Position numbers and translations under genes: made by a program. Of a DNA stretch of 64,000 bases, positions 34,401 through 44,537 are shown in pieces. The notes beneath the pieces were generated by a model, which ran no database searches, was not told the DNA's origin, and saw only the letters and a program-made list of their open reading frames with translations. Origin of the DNA: Crossaster papposus (lineage: Eukaryota; Echinodermata; Asteroidea; Velatida; Solasteridae); assembly GCA_037893245.1 (NCBI GenBank), contig JBAIAA010000886.1:799272-863271 (forward strand). Direction: 5' to 3'. Position 1 is the stretch's first letter. Each line of letters starts with the position of its first letter.

Positions 34401-35406
34401 ACTTACCAATGACCCGGGACAACGCAATCTACGTAGACGTTGATCAGTCGGAGTCGGAGTCGGAGTCCGCAGATAGCGACGATGCAGCCAGTAATCACCA
34501 AGATGTCGGTGCATGGGTTCAAAACTACCCAACCCGTAAGTGATGCAAACATTTCAAAGACTAAACAAAATATGATGCGTCTTAAAGCAACAAGGCCCGC
34601 CAATGTTCGGATGCAAAATGTTCCCGGTGGTCAAGCGTGAAGAAGTTGTCAAATAAAGTGGCGGTTAACCCCCCCCCCAAAAACAAAATTAAATAAGTAA
34701 AAAAAAAAAAAGAACATGAGGCGTATTCGTATGAGCTATTATGTGAATCTTATTTAATTTTTAAGCCAGGGAAAATTTGAAATAGAACAATTTAAAACGT
34801 CGCGTGTCCTCATTTGCTAATTTGTACCCTTGTCCTCATTTGCTAATTTGTACCCAAACATTCATATTTGTAGTTAGTTTAGATTAAAAAATAAGGTAAT
34901 TTAAATGTATGGTTAAACCTGAAACCTTTTTTTTTTTTTAATTTCCAGTACTTAAATTAACAGTTATTTGTTGGTGTTATTTTGTTTTTGTTTTTTAAGT
35001 TTCTAATTAATTTTTTCTTCTTGTTTATCTTTTTTTGTGTGTGTGTGGTGTAGGCACCGGCCTTAACTTGACTGACAAAATTGTCAGCCGGCGCCAGGTC
35101 TTGTTATCTGAGTTCCCAACCATCTCCTCCAGCGCTCCTGACGGTTTTACACTACCACCCCGGAAGCGGGATTCAGAATCAGCTATGGATAGTACAGACG
35201 AACTTCATCATGATCAAATGGAAGACGATGATAAATTGGACACCGTCGTCCAGGAGATAGGGGGGTGGTCAAGGCCACTCCTCTTACGCCTGGAGCGACG
35301 GGTCAAACAGGCAATCCGGGAAACAACCAACTTGACAAGGGGCAACGCCCATGAGTGCCCCTTTCCGAATTGCTCGCCCGGACGGCCTCTTTGCAAATGT
35401 TTATAA
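31483..35406 (+). CDS. Gene F: novel multi-exon gene with tandemly duplicated exons
   Basis: Proposed coding exons: 31483-31591, a 32928-33038, b 33175-33309, c 33573-33722, e 34353-34535 and f 35054-35406. Every internal junction is phase 1, donors are GTAAG(T/G) or GTAAAG, and acceptors end in ACAG or TAG. The total is 1041 nt, exactly 346 codons plus stop. Exon a is basic (LTRRLQKQRRLETTLQ). Exons b and c are homologous repeats (TFDRNAAPSIPT, GPA-C-KRA). Exon e starts like them, then becomes acidic (SESESESADSDDAAS). Exon f has KLDTVVQEIGG and RLERRVKQAIRETTN, then HECP, the start of a C2H2-like finger lost to a one-base shift (see gene G). It has no recognised family or function. A fourth unit, d (33981-34091), keeps the frame and donor but has lost its acceptor. 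The protein looks largely disordered and may be nuclear. Confidence 0.6.
32116..32315 (+). pseudogene. Homeodomain helix 1-2 relic, copy 2
   Basis: Same as 29035-29235, but the T/A run between the two helix parts is one base shorter. The frame joining PTDQFNDIE to the YPSLEERL part therefore differs between copies. This shows that the spacer is not under reading-frame constraint. It lies within gene F's first coding intron. Confidence 0.6.
33076..34540 (+). repeat. ~390-bp tandem exon-intron repeat of gene F
   Basis: Four units each contain an intron tail (GGTGCCAACGAAAAA, CCTCAAAT, ACAACTGTATAACA, ATATACAG), an exon (b, c, d or e) and an intron head (GGTAAGTCAATT(A/C)TCAA). Exon starts b and c are 398 bp apart, and c and e are two units (780 bp) apart. 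In unit d about 40 bp around the acceptor are deleted. Symmetric phase 1-1 exons let such duplication extend the protein without frame change. Confidence 0.8.
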
Positions 35407-35634
35407 CCATATGCGAAGGGTGCATCGCACAACTACATGTATGTCGCAGGCCAAAAGAAACATAACAAAAAGAAGGCATACTGACATCGTTGTGCGGAGT
35501 ACTTTTCGCATAAGGGTTGGAAAAAGTTTGAAAGGCACTTTCCCTGGCGATTTGTAGATATTAATTAAATTACATGTATTCAAAGGTATATATGCAGCGT
35601 AATGTATTACGTGTATTTTTATTTCGGTCTACAG
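35407..35634 (+). other. Former C-terminal part of gene F in a shifted frame
   Basis: In the adjacent frame the text LFANVYNHMRRVH continues past the stop, supplying the two histidines of the C2H2-like finger, to a TAG at 35555-35557. An extra C near 35389 separates it from the cysteines. This is either a real truncation or a one-base sequence error. Confidence 0.6.
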
Positions 35635-35773
35635 AGGGCGCCCTATAAATTACTCAGACGGCAGGCCGTGCCAGGCAGGAGATCTAGAGACGGCGCTCAA
35701 AACAAAAATGATGTGCAAAATCCAGGACTTGTGCCTAGCTCCCTACCCAAGGTTTGGAATGTGGCCTGCCAAG
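35635..35773 (+). other. Possible unassigned exon
   Basis: An acceptor (TTTCGGTCTACAG) and a donor (CAAG|GTAAGA) bound a 139-nt open segment reading RAPYKLLRRQAVPGRRSRDG. It begins with an AGGGCGCC word that is a common repeat motif in this window. It could be a further exon of gene F's unit or chance. Confidence 0.25.
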
Positions 35774-37115
35774 GTAAGACCGTTGATACCTTTTAGCGGA
35801 GATATTGTTTGCTGGTGATACTATATTAATAAGTTATTAATTAATATTAGACCAAGTGAAAACCCCTTTTCCAGTCAGTGTTTTGAAGTCTTGAAGTCAA
35901 TGAGAAGAAAATTTTCAAAGTGAACCAATACCAATGCAATTAGTACCACTGGAAAGAGCTTGAAAACGTCTACACAGTGGTACCAAAATTATTGAGAGGT
36001 GATCATCCTTTTCTAAACAAAAAAGAGAGGAGGGAGGGAGGTATTTTTTATTTTAATTTTTTTTTTTTGTGTCAGAAAAGCAAAGACATTGTATGTAAAT
36101 ATTATATTTTTTGAATTTTGAGTTGTCTGAAACAATAACAAAACATTGACTTGTGCACGTTTTTTGCCATTGTTGCCCTATGTGGCGCACGGGTTGGCGT
36201 ATCATCTTCAACGGGCGGAGAATGGTCTATAAACCCGAAAAATATGAACTGGGGCCGTTCTCCGTCTTTTTAAACTGATTTTTTTATATTAAAAACAAAT
36301 AAAATAAAAAATGTCGGTCGGGCCTAAATAGAGAGGCGGGCGGGGATGATCACCAACTAATTTTTTTTAATTGGCCTAATATTGAAAATCGCAATATATT
36401 GTTGACGATATATCATGGATGAAGAAATCGATATCGCCTAAGCTTACTGAAGACCGTTCTTGGCCATAATTATAATTATGTGAATAATATTTGTGAATAA
36501 TATTTGTGAATAATATTTGTGAAAAGGTCAGGTGTCAGTTGTCAGTTAATATTTCATGACAATAACCATGGTTTGTTCTAACCATGTTCAAATTCCCCAC
36601 CACAATGGCTGTATCATATTTTACTCTTGAACATCCGGTTTGTAACGGAAGTAAAGGTCAAATATTGGTCATATTTGTGTAAGTATTTGACGATAATTAA
36701 CTATCTGTATAATGGTGCAAAGATTGAAATTTTTGCTGTTGTGGTTCTAGAGATATGATTTATTGAACTATTAAACTGATTTAATGTCACTTCGTACATG
36801 CCGATAGAGGGCGCTCGAATATTTTATGACCTCAACGGTAACATTTTTCAAAAGTTCGTTCCGGCCAGAGACTAATCGTTGAATGCAAGTTCATCATGAC
36901 CAGAGTGAATTTTTGTATTAATAGTATTATTGGTATTATAGCGAGAATGGGTAATCTTTATTTTAACTATAATAGATATATATACCAGACTCACATTTTC
37001 CATTTCATTCGCAGATTGTACGTGTTTGGAAGGAAAGTGTTGGGGCGGTATTCTTCCCAGAGCTGGATCACGTGATAAAGATACAAAATAAATACATAAC
37101 ACCACTCCCAGCATC
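35774..37115. other. Intergenic DNA with a short tandem repeat
   Basis: A 15-bp unit TGTGAATAATATTTG is repeated about three times at 36480-36523. No coding exon is evident. Confidence 0.5.
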
Positions 37116-37116
37116 G

Positions 37117-37782
37117 ATGCCTGCTAACACAAAAAGGAGAAAACTTACTGCATTCAAGCAAGCCCTGCAAAGCCGACCGCCTCCACCAGCAGCAGCATCA
37201 CCGCCTCCACCAGCATCACCGCCTTCACCAGCGCCAGCACCAGCATCACCGCCTTCACCAGCGCCAGCACCAGCATCACCGCCTCGACCTCGACCAGCAT
37301 CACCGCCTCGACCAGCATCACCGCCTCGACCAGCATCACCGCCTCGACCAGCATCACCGCCTCGACCAGCATCACCGCCTCCACCAGCATCACCGCCTCC
37401 ACCAGCACCAGCATCACCGCCTCCACCAGCATCACCGCCTCCACCAGCAGCGCCTCCACCAGCACCACCATCACCTCCACCGTGCTCCTCCTCAACAATG
37501 TCGGAAAACGAAGCTGAATTTTCAGCTGAGTTTTCCGACATGTTGAGGAAGTCGCTTAAGAACAAGCGATTTGGAAGGAAACGGGGGGGGGGGGCCTTCT
37601 CAAGTAGTGAATCTGTAATTAGCTGGTTGACACAGAGAGTGTCAACCAGACAAAATATAAAATGTATAACCTGTAATATGAACCTGGTTGGGCCTTTCTC
37701 TGTCAAAGCCCACTTTTACAAATTTCATTTTAAATCGAATCGATCTAATTACAGGCATTTCAAAGGTTTTAAATTTTATTGA
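37117..37782 (+). CDS. Proline-rich repeat protein with a C-terminal C2H2-like finger
   Basis: The first ATG in the frame is at 37117; the frame is open from about 37072 and a fair acceptor (CATTTCATTCGCAG) precedes it at 37015. It encodes 221 residues. A short basic start (TKRRKLTAFKQAL) is followed by ~110 residues of PPxPASP repeats on an imperfect 18-bp period (CGACCAGCATCACCGCCT). Then comes a Ser/Glu region (MSENEAEFSAEFSDMLRKSL) and a finger with Cys183, Cys186, His199 and His204 (C-x2-C-x12-H-x4-H). A poly-G run encodes GGG near 37587. It could be a nuclear or nucleic-acid-binding protein, but one finger is weak evidence. Open frames on the minus strand are mirrors of the repeat. The finger spacing resembles that in genes F and G, so a distant relation is possible. 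Confidence 0.55.
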   Translation: MPANTKRRKLTAFKQALQSRPPPPAAASPPPPASPPSPAPAPASPPSPAPAPASPPRPRPASPPRPASPPRPASPPRPASPPRPASPPPPASPPPPAPASPPPPASPPPPAAPPPAPPSPPPCSSSTMSENEAEFSAEFSDMLRKSLKNKRFGRKRGGGAFSSSESVISWLTQRVSTRQNIKCITCNMNLVGPFSVKAHFYKFHFKSNRSNYRHFKGFKFY

Positions 37783-38330
37783 TTAGAATTATCCAAGCTG
37801 TCGATGCACGTTAATGCATGATTTAAAAAACATTGTAATTTACTTTATATTTTCGGGTCCGACTTGTCTTCGTATCAGAAACTGAAAACACTTCAAATCA
37901 CGAATTGCAAAGGAAATGTTTGTTTTTATTACAGCTTTGTTTGTATGACCATTAAAGGGAATTACAAAATCGACACACTGGCCGAGATTGCTTTATTTTT
38001 TAGTATTATCATACCCTTTCACTGATTATACACAACTCTGCCCAATAGCTACTGTGAAATTTTGGGGGTCCTGGCATCAGTCCTATTAAAAATCCCATTT
38101 TCAGTGGGTTTTGGGCCAAACGGCGAATGTTAGCACCTCCATATTTGATTAGGTTAGAATCCAACGGGGTGGAAACAGTTAAGGTGCAGATAAGTAGCAT
38201 GCAGAGGGCTAAACTAACGATAACCGTTGAGAACACCTACAGAACCACATACAATTATTACTCCTTAAATTCTCTTGCAAACATTTATTCAAACAAAACG
38301 TCCATGGTCCGCAACAAAAGGACAGAATGT
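37783..38330. other. No gene recognised
   Basis: AT-rich sequence with short open frames on both strands only. Confidence 0.45.
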
Positions 38331-39260
38331 AGTCTCTGCAACATAAATAACCAAATTTGCTATTCGCAAGTGGTATCCGCAACAGTAGAAACAAGTGTAA
38401 ATATAACATAATTTATTACACCAAAAATATTGGTATCTATATCAACTTAAGCCGATTTACTTTATCACACACGTCGATTATTCCTTAAAGATAAAAATGT
38501 GTTTTCAAAAATAGCATGATTATTCTTACAACTGAAGAAGAGTAAGCCGAGTTTAAAAAATAACCTATCGATTTATCAGGGAATTTTTATATCACGATGG
38601 GTTTGTTTAAAATTACACAACTTCAGCTATATAGTACTTACATGATTAAGAATTATCCAATTTACCTGACAAATTACTTGATTTTTACAAATATTGGTAT
38701 CCAAAATAAGTTGTTATCCGCAACAGTTAAAGTAACTCTGGTATCGGCAACAGCATAACACGTGTATGTAAATACAAACTATATTACACCAACATTATTG
38801 GCATCCAAAACAAATTTGTATCCGCAAAGGTCAAAATAACTCTAATTGGTAGCAGCAACAGCATACAAAACTGGTGTCCACAACAGTGCGAACAAGTATC
38901 TACCAAATAAAATTTAAATTTTACCAAAATTATTGGTATGCACAAGTTGGTATCTGCATTAGCATACAAAACTGTATAAACAAGTATAAACTAATACAAA
39001 ACAAGTAAAAACTAATACAACTTACATGGTATCCAAAATAAGTTATCCGCAACAGTCAAAGTAACTTTGATATCCCCAATATAGTGGATTTTTATAAGGC
39101 TATTATATTACACAAAATACTGGTATCCAAAACAAGTTTGTATCCGCAAGAGTAAAAACAACCCTAATTGGTAGCTGCACAGCATATAAAACTGGTGTAC
39201 GCAAAAGTACAAACAAGTATAAATATAACATAATTTATTACACCAACACTTTCGTAAGTT
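38331..39260 (+). repeat. Degenerate tandem repeat array
   Basis: Phrases such as TATTACACCAA, TTGGTATCCAAAA, AAGTTTGTATCCGCAA and CTAATTGGTAGC recur in the same order several times. The clearest long match is 38777-38900 with 39110-39230, about 335 bp apart. Divergence is high, so this is an old satellite. Confidence 0.6.
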
Positions 39261-39289
39261 TTAACCCTAGTTTTAGATACAACTGCAAT

Positions 39290-39373
39290 TGGAAATTTGG
39301 TTTGGTCCAAAAAGTAAAATCCAATTTTCTGCTAGCAGAAATTTGGAAATTTGGTTTGGTCCAAAAAGTAAAA
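39290..39373 (+). repeat. Short direct repeat at the LINE 5' boundary
   Basis: GAAATTTGGTTTGGTCCAAA with AAGTAAAA occurs at 39290-39318 and again at 39345-39373, just before the LINE sequence begins. It may have arisen when the element was inserted. Confidence 0.5.
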
Positions 39374-40535
39374 ACCCATTTTATTCTCCATCTACACCTC
39401 ACCACTGGGAGACTTGGTAAAGCGATATGGACTTCGTTACCATCTGTATGCGGATGATACGCAGCTTTACCTATCGTTCAAACCTTCAACGAATGCTACT
39501 GCCACCTGTTTGAATAAAATTGAACAGTGTGTTGCTGGGATTCAAGAGTGGATGGTGCTAAACAGACTTAAGCTCAACGGGGATAAGACGGAATTTCTAC
39601 TTATTGGCACCCGCCAACAGCGTGCCAAAGTTCATCAGCCAAGGATTAACTTACCTAACTGTACTATTATGCCCAGGGATCAGGCTCGCAACCTCGGAGT
39701 CATCTTTGATTCATCACTGGGTTATAGTGCACACATCACCAAGGTTTGTAAAGCTGCGTACCATCAGCTGTACAATATAAGACTGAGCAGAAAGCATCTC
39801 ACTGATGAAGCAGCAGCAACTGCAATGCACGCATTCGTCTCCTCCCGCTTAGATTCGTGCAATGCTTTGCTGCACGGACTTCCACAGTGCGCTCTATCTC
39901 ACCTTCAGCGAATACAGAACATGGCTGCGAGGATCCTTACTGGTACAAGACGCAGAGACCACATCACTCCAGTTTTGAGATGTTTACATTGGCTGCCTGT
40001 TGCTCGTAGGATTCAGTACAAACTGATTCTAATAATTTACAAAGCTTGCCGGAAACTTGCCCTTCGATACTTAACTGATTTGCTGTTGCCATACACTCCT
40101 GCCCGGTCGCTTAGGTCGTCATCTGACACAAATCTCCTCCGGGTCCCTGCAGTCAAACTAAAATCAGCAGGAGAAAGGGCTTTTTGTAGGGTGGCGCCAC
40201 AACTATGGAATAAGTTACCTACGGACCTACGGAAATTGAACTCCCTGACTGTTTTTAAATCGCGTCTAAAAACTTATCTCTTTAGTGAAGAATATAATTA
40301 GTTTTTAGTGTAAATATATTTAAATTTTTGACTGTGTTTATGTAAATGGACCTTTTGTAACTTTTGTCTTTTTAGTGTGTAGCTTTGTTTTTTTTTACCT
40401 TTTATTGTTTAATCGTTTACTTTATCTTTTCTTGTTAGGTTTTTAAAACTTTTTTATTGTGCAGCGCCTTTGAGCAATTTTTTGGATACATGGCGCTATA
40501 TAAATGCAGTTATTATTATTATTATTATTAAGGGA
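39374..40535 (+). mobile_element. 5'-truncated CR1/L2-like LINE
   Basis: An open frame to 40301 encodes the end of a non-LTR reverse transcriptase. It begins within [16 protein letters not shown], followed by the catalytic YADDTQLY (motif C), thumb text [13 protein letters not shown] and [10 protein letters not shown], and the C-terminal region [14 protein letters not shown] ... [11 protein letters not shown]. It lacks the endonuclease and most of the polymerase, as expected of a 5'-truncated insertion. The 3' UTR ends GGCGCTATATAAATGCAG followed by (TTA)n at about 40508-40530, the typical CR1/L2-type tail. The remaining frame has no stop, so the insertion is fairly recent. It cannot transpose by itself. 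Confidence 0.9.
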
Positions 40536-40536
40536 A

Positions 40537-40727
40537 CGGGTTCTGGCGGAGACGCAGAGTAGGGGGTTTTGGTGGAGGGTTTTGGTGGAGGCGCGGAGTT
40601 GCGGATGCGAGGTGGAGACAGCAATATACTGTTTGTAATAGAGGGCGCTCGTGGCATCAAGCATGTGCGTGCGGTAGTCATGTGCGTGCAGTAATCATTA
40701 GCTGAATGGAACATGAGCAAGGGGGTT
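40537..40727 (-). repeat. Inverted copy of the 146-bp repeat
   Basis: Reverse complement of the unit found at 40871-41371, with an internal duplication of a GGGTTTTGGTGGAGG phrase. Together with that array it forms a hairpin-capable structure around a ~140-bp centre. Confidence 0.8.
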
Positions 40728-40870
40728 TTCGAGCCCTCTCGGGGTTGCGTACACTCGCGCTAAGAATTAACATTGTGCAAATTAACGAAGACCACGGCTG
40801 CCGAGCGGAGCGAGGTGCCGTGGCCCGTGCTATCTAACCGAGTTGAAAACAGAAAAAGGAAAATATTAGT

Positions 40871-41371
40871 GACTACCGCACGCACATGCTTGATGCCACG
40901 AGCGCCCTCTATTACAAACAGTATATTGCTGTCTCCACCTCGCATCCGCAACTCCGCGCCTCCACCAAAACCCCCTTGCTCATGTTCCATTCAGCTAATG
41001 ATTACTGCACGCACATGACTACCGCACGCACATGCTTGATGCCACGAGCGCCCTCTATTACAAACAGTATATTGCTGTCTCCACCTCGCATCCGCAACTC
41101 CGCGCCTCCACCAAAACCCCCTTGCTCATGTTCCATTCAGCTAATGATTACTGCACGCACATGACTACCGCACGCACATGCTTGATGCCACGAGCGCCCT
41201 CTATTACAAACAGTATATTGCTGTCTCCACCTCGCATCCGCAACTCCGCGCCTCCACCAAAACCCCCTTGCTCATGTTCCATTCAGCTAATGATTACTGC
41301 ACGCACATGACTACCGCACGCACATGCTTGATGCCACGAGCGCCCTCTATTACAAACAGTATATTGCTGTC
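40871..41371 (+). repeat. 146-bp tandem repeat, about 3.4 units
   Basis: Units start at 40871, 41017, 41163 and 41309 (GACTACCGCACGCACATG...), with practically no divergence. Each includes GAGCGCCCTCTATTACAAAC and CCGCGCCTCCACCAAAACCC. Open frames through it exist only because the unit lacks stops in some frames and 146 is not a multiple of three. Confidence 0.92.
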
Positions 41372-41429
41372 CGAAAATGCAGAGATAAAAAGGAATTATT
41401 TCGATTGTAAATGTTTTCAAAAGCCCTAA

Positions 41430-41725
41430 AGAAAGATTTGTAGATATACAGTTAGTTTAGATTAAAAAATAAGGTAATTTAAATGTATGGTTATTTTTAT
41501 TTAACCTGAAACCTTTTTTTTTTTTTTTTAATTTCCAGTACTTAAATTAACAGTTATTTGTTGGTGTTATTTTGTTTTTGTTTTTTAAGTTTCTAATTAG
41601 AGGTGTGTTTTCTTAAAAAAAAAAAATTGTTAGCTTCAAAGATATTTCAGTTAAATTTGGTTAATTTGGTGACGGTTTTCTTGTAATAATTTTAAATAAT
41701 AAGGAAAGGTTAATAACTGTTTTTG
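41430..41725 (+). repeat. Exon-deleted relic of the gene F/G family
   Basis: The left part (GTTAGTTTAGATTAAAAAATA ... GTTTTTTAAGTTTCTAATTA) matches gene F's intron before exon f (34873-35010). The right part (AGAGGTGTGTTTTC, TTTGGTGACGG) matches the sequence after gene G's last exon (58226-58330). The join is at CTAATTA/TTAATTA, so exon f was deleted here, apparently at a microhomology. Confidence 0.65.
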
Positions 41726-44175
41726 GGTGGGGGGGGGGGGGGGGGGGGGGGGGGGAATTTTACAACTGATAGTTTAAAACTGAAATTTTATTTAAATTTA
41801 TCTTAGATTTAGTGATTAGTACAATAGAATAAAAAAAGAAGTTCGAAAGCAAAAAATTGGTCTGTACATAAACAATTATCATCAAAATCTTGTAAAAAGT
41901 AAATAAATAAACGAGTCAACACCCAAAAACATAATTAAAAAAAAATAAAATAGAAAAGAAATGCACACTTTTTTTGCTATTTAAATGTGTTATTCAGATA
42001 TCTTAAATACAGGCAAATTATCTGCAAACAGAAGGGCAAACAAAAAAATAACTTGTATCTACAATTAAAAAGGGCAAACTTGCGTTTAAACGTTTGAAAG
42101 AAATTTAAAAAAAAAAGGGTCGCAAGTTTAACAAGAGAGGAAAGGCGCCCTCCCTTGCTCACGGAGAAAGGACAGGAATATACGCAACCTTAACCATGTT
42201 AACTTGGAAAAGGATGGTGTACGTATAAAAGTATAGCACAGGGCCGGGCCAGAATTAGAAAATTGTCGTCTTACAAAGGGCGCCATCAATACCCGTACCT
42301 ATAAAGTGCGAGTTAGAAATCACATGGAAAAAAACCCGCAAGGGTTCAATCGAATATACAATCGATCGTAGCGTAGCAGAAGAGGGTACACAAAAGTATA
42401 CATCAGCCCTAACTACCCCCCCCCCCCCCCCCCACAACACACACACAAAAACACATATATGTAAGAGAAGAACCACAAATAATAAATCAATAAAATTGAC
42501 AATAACAAAAACTTGCAATTAATAAAACTGATTGCCTGATATTAAGAGTAAATATGGTGGACAAAATTATAAGTTTTTCAACGAACGACGTCACGTAGGA
42601 TATTTCAATCTCGTCTTATATATCAAGGGTCTCCCCGATTGCCCAAAGTGAAAAAAGGTAGAAACCGATCGACATTTAAAAAGAACACCCCCCCCCCCCC
42701 CCCCCCTTGCACAAGTAAAGGTGTGAAAGTTAACTCTGTATACTTTATAGATATTTTACAAAATGTATATGTACAGCATTTTGTTAGGAGTGCCATCCCC
42801 TGTTAAGTAGTGCACCTGGACCTAATCTAACCTAGCCTTTTTAACAAGCGCCAGCCTATTTCTTTTGTCCATGCGACTTGTGAGTTTAGTCAGTGAGCAG
42901 CCTGGCAGCAGAGAGTTAAGACTATCGTTTATGGACCAAGAGAATGCCTTTAATTTCGGGAATTTCTGCTCAAACAATTGGTGAGTTTGATTTTCAAGTT
43001 TATTTATATTGTTAGGATGTCTCTAGATCTCCGATGTCTCTAGATCTCCACTGTCTAAATAGTTAAGAATATTTTTCGATTAGTTCTATATTTAGACAAT
43101 TCTTGAGAAAGTTCTGCTGAGATTGACGAGCTAAGTTACAATATTTTGTCTTTACCATTTTCCTTGTCTAGATCTTAATGGTTGATATTTTCGTGTGTAC
43201 TACTACATGTAGTACTAAGGAGTCTAAATTTTGTTTCACTTGAGCGATATTTATAAAGTGTTTGTGCTAAGAAATTGGTTCTCTTTGCATAATTTTTTTC
43301 AGACTGGGCTGTTTTAATGTAGACCGTGAACTAATAAATAAACCGGCCAACAGCGACATTAAAAAACCGTGTGCTGATTTTCCCAGTATAGTTAAGTGTA
43401 CATTTTCTGCTCACATCCTGCACACGTTAAAAGTCTACCAGGCACCATGGTACACGGGCTCTTAAATCACATCGGGATACAATTAAAAGCCCGATTGGCG
43501 TGCTACGTCTACACACAAACATGTGTTTGATATGTTTCTCGAGGGCACTATCCTCCTAGTCAAACTTTCAATCAAGGCCACGTAATTATCATTATCGGCG
43601 TGTGTGGTAGTACCATGGAGGAATAACTGCACGTGCATAGAGCAATTGTTTGTATTATTTCTGTATTGAGAAACTACATGTAATTTTTTTTGATAGAGAG
43701 AAAAAAGTCCCCTAGTACTATAGACCCCAGAGCTATGTTGTCATAAATTATGTAAGGTCTCAATAAAGCACTCTTCAGGTGAAATTTAATATGTATTGAT
43801 CTCACAATTTAGTTTCAATGAAAACTAACCCTAACCCTACATCCTCCTTTTAAAGCAAAAGAGGGCGCCATTATTGGCTATATTTGCTATTTACAATAAT
43901 GATCGGAGAATCAGGGAAAAAACAAGGATGTGACATTGATAAAAAAGGGATACAAATCAAGGGTGTAGAGTAAAAAAATAAAGCCACCATCAAAGGTGAA
44001 CAGCACCTTCAGTTTGGGAAAAGCTGATTTATTTCTTTATCAATTTCCAATTTTTTTCTTCAAATACTGCCCCCGAATTTAGTTTGTCCATATTTCGTTT
44101 GCAATGTAGTCAAGCAAGCTAGGCTAGTTTCGTGACCCGATTCCTCGATTCCACAACAGGTGTCATACTACATAA
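41726..44175. other. Gene-poor stretch with homopolymers
   Basis: Poly-G at about 41728-41755 and poly-C at about 42418-42433 and 42689-42706. A small direct repeat GATGTCTCTAGATCTCC occurs near 43017 and 43034. No coding exon was recognised. Confidence 0.5.
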
Positions 44176-44282
44176 AACATGCCAGACCACTCGCAAGAGG
44201 ATGTGAAGGTGGGGGGCAAGTATGGTGGCCTGAAGGGGATTCAGGAATATTAAGTCACTATTTTCAAAACAGTTTCATAGGG

Positions 44283-44335
44283 TTGGTGATACAGCGCTAT
44301 ATGACCGCACATTATTATTATTAATATTACACTTT
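44283..44335 (+). repeat. LINE 3'-tail fragment
   Basis: CAGCGCTATATGACCGCACA followed by TTATTATTATTAA resembles the CR1/L2-type end seen at 40490-40530. A similar fragment in the opposite orientation is at 45285-45345 (AATAATAATAAACATTTATA, then AAGC). Confidence 0.5.
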
Positions 44336-44387
44336 CAAAACAAAGAGTTAAATGTTGTATTTTGTTGTTTTATTTTGTCTCATACAG

Positions 44388-44537
44388 GCCGTACACCATC
44401 TAAAAGAGCATGATGCCGACAATGTAGCCCAGCTCATGAGCCATGACCCATCAACACAGCGGTTATATTATGTGGCCATGCAAGGCATGAAAGAAACAAT
44501 GTCTGCATGGCAAGCCATTTCTGACATCATGACTCTG
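44388..44537 (+). pseudogene. Crypton-like tyrosine recombinase, C-terminal exon
   Basis: Bounded by acceptor TTTGTCTCATACAG and donor CTG|GTAATT, phase 0 on both sides, 50 codons. It reads VAQLMSHDPSTQRLYYVAMQ. The layout H-D/x-P-S-T-x(3-5)-Y is the C-terminal catalytic part of a tyrosine recombinase, with the nucleophile Tyr in LYYV. In a working gene this exon should follow the arginine exon at 46255-46409, whose end is also phase 0. Here it lies 1.9 kb upstream, so the order is permuted, or it belongs to another, partial copy. Crypton enzymes cut and rejoin DNA through a tyrosine link. Confidence 0.6.

Noticed and set aside
37068..37706. Glycine-rich minus-strand frame opposite the proline-rich gene
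   Set aside because: It mirrors the 18-bp repeat. The plus frame continues into a zinc-finger-like end, which the minus frame lacks.
40773..41429. Series of 80-92-codon frames repeating the same peptide
   Set aside because: They are readings of the 146-bp tandem array. The period is not a multiple of three and the peptides have no biological pattern.
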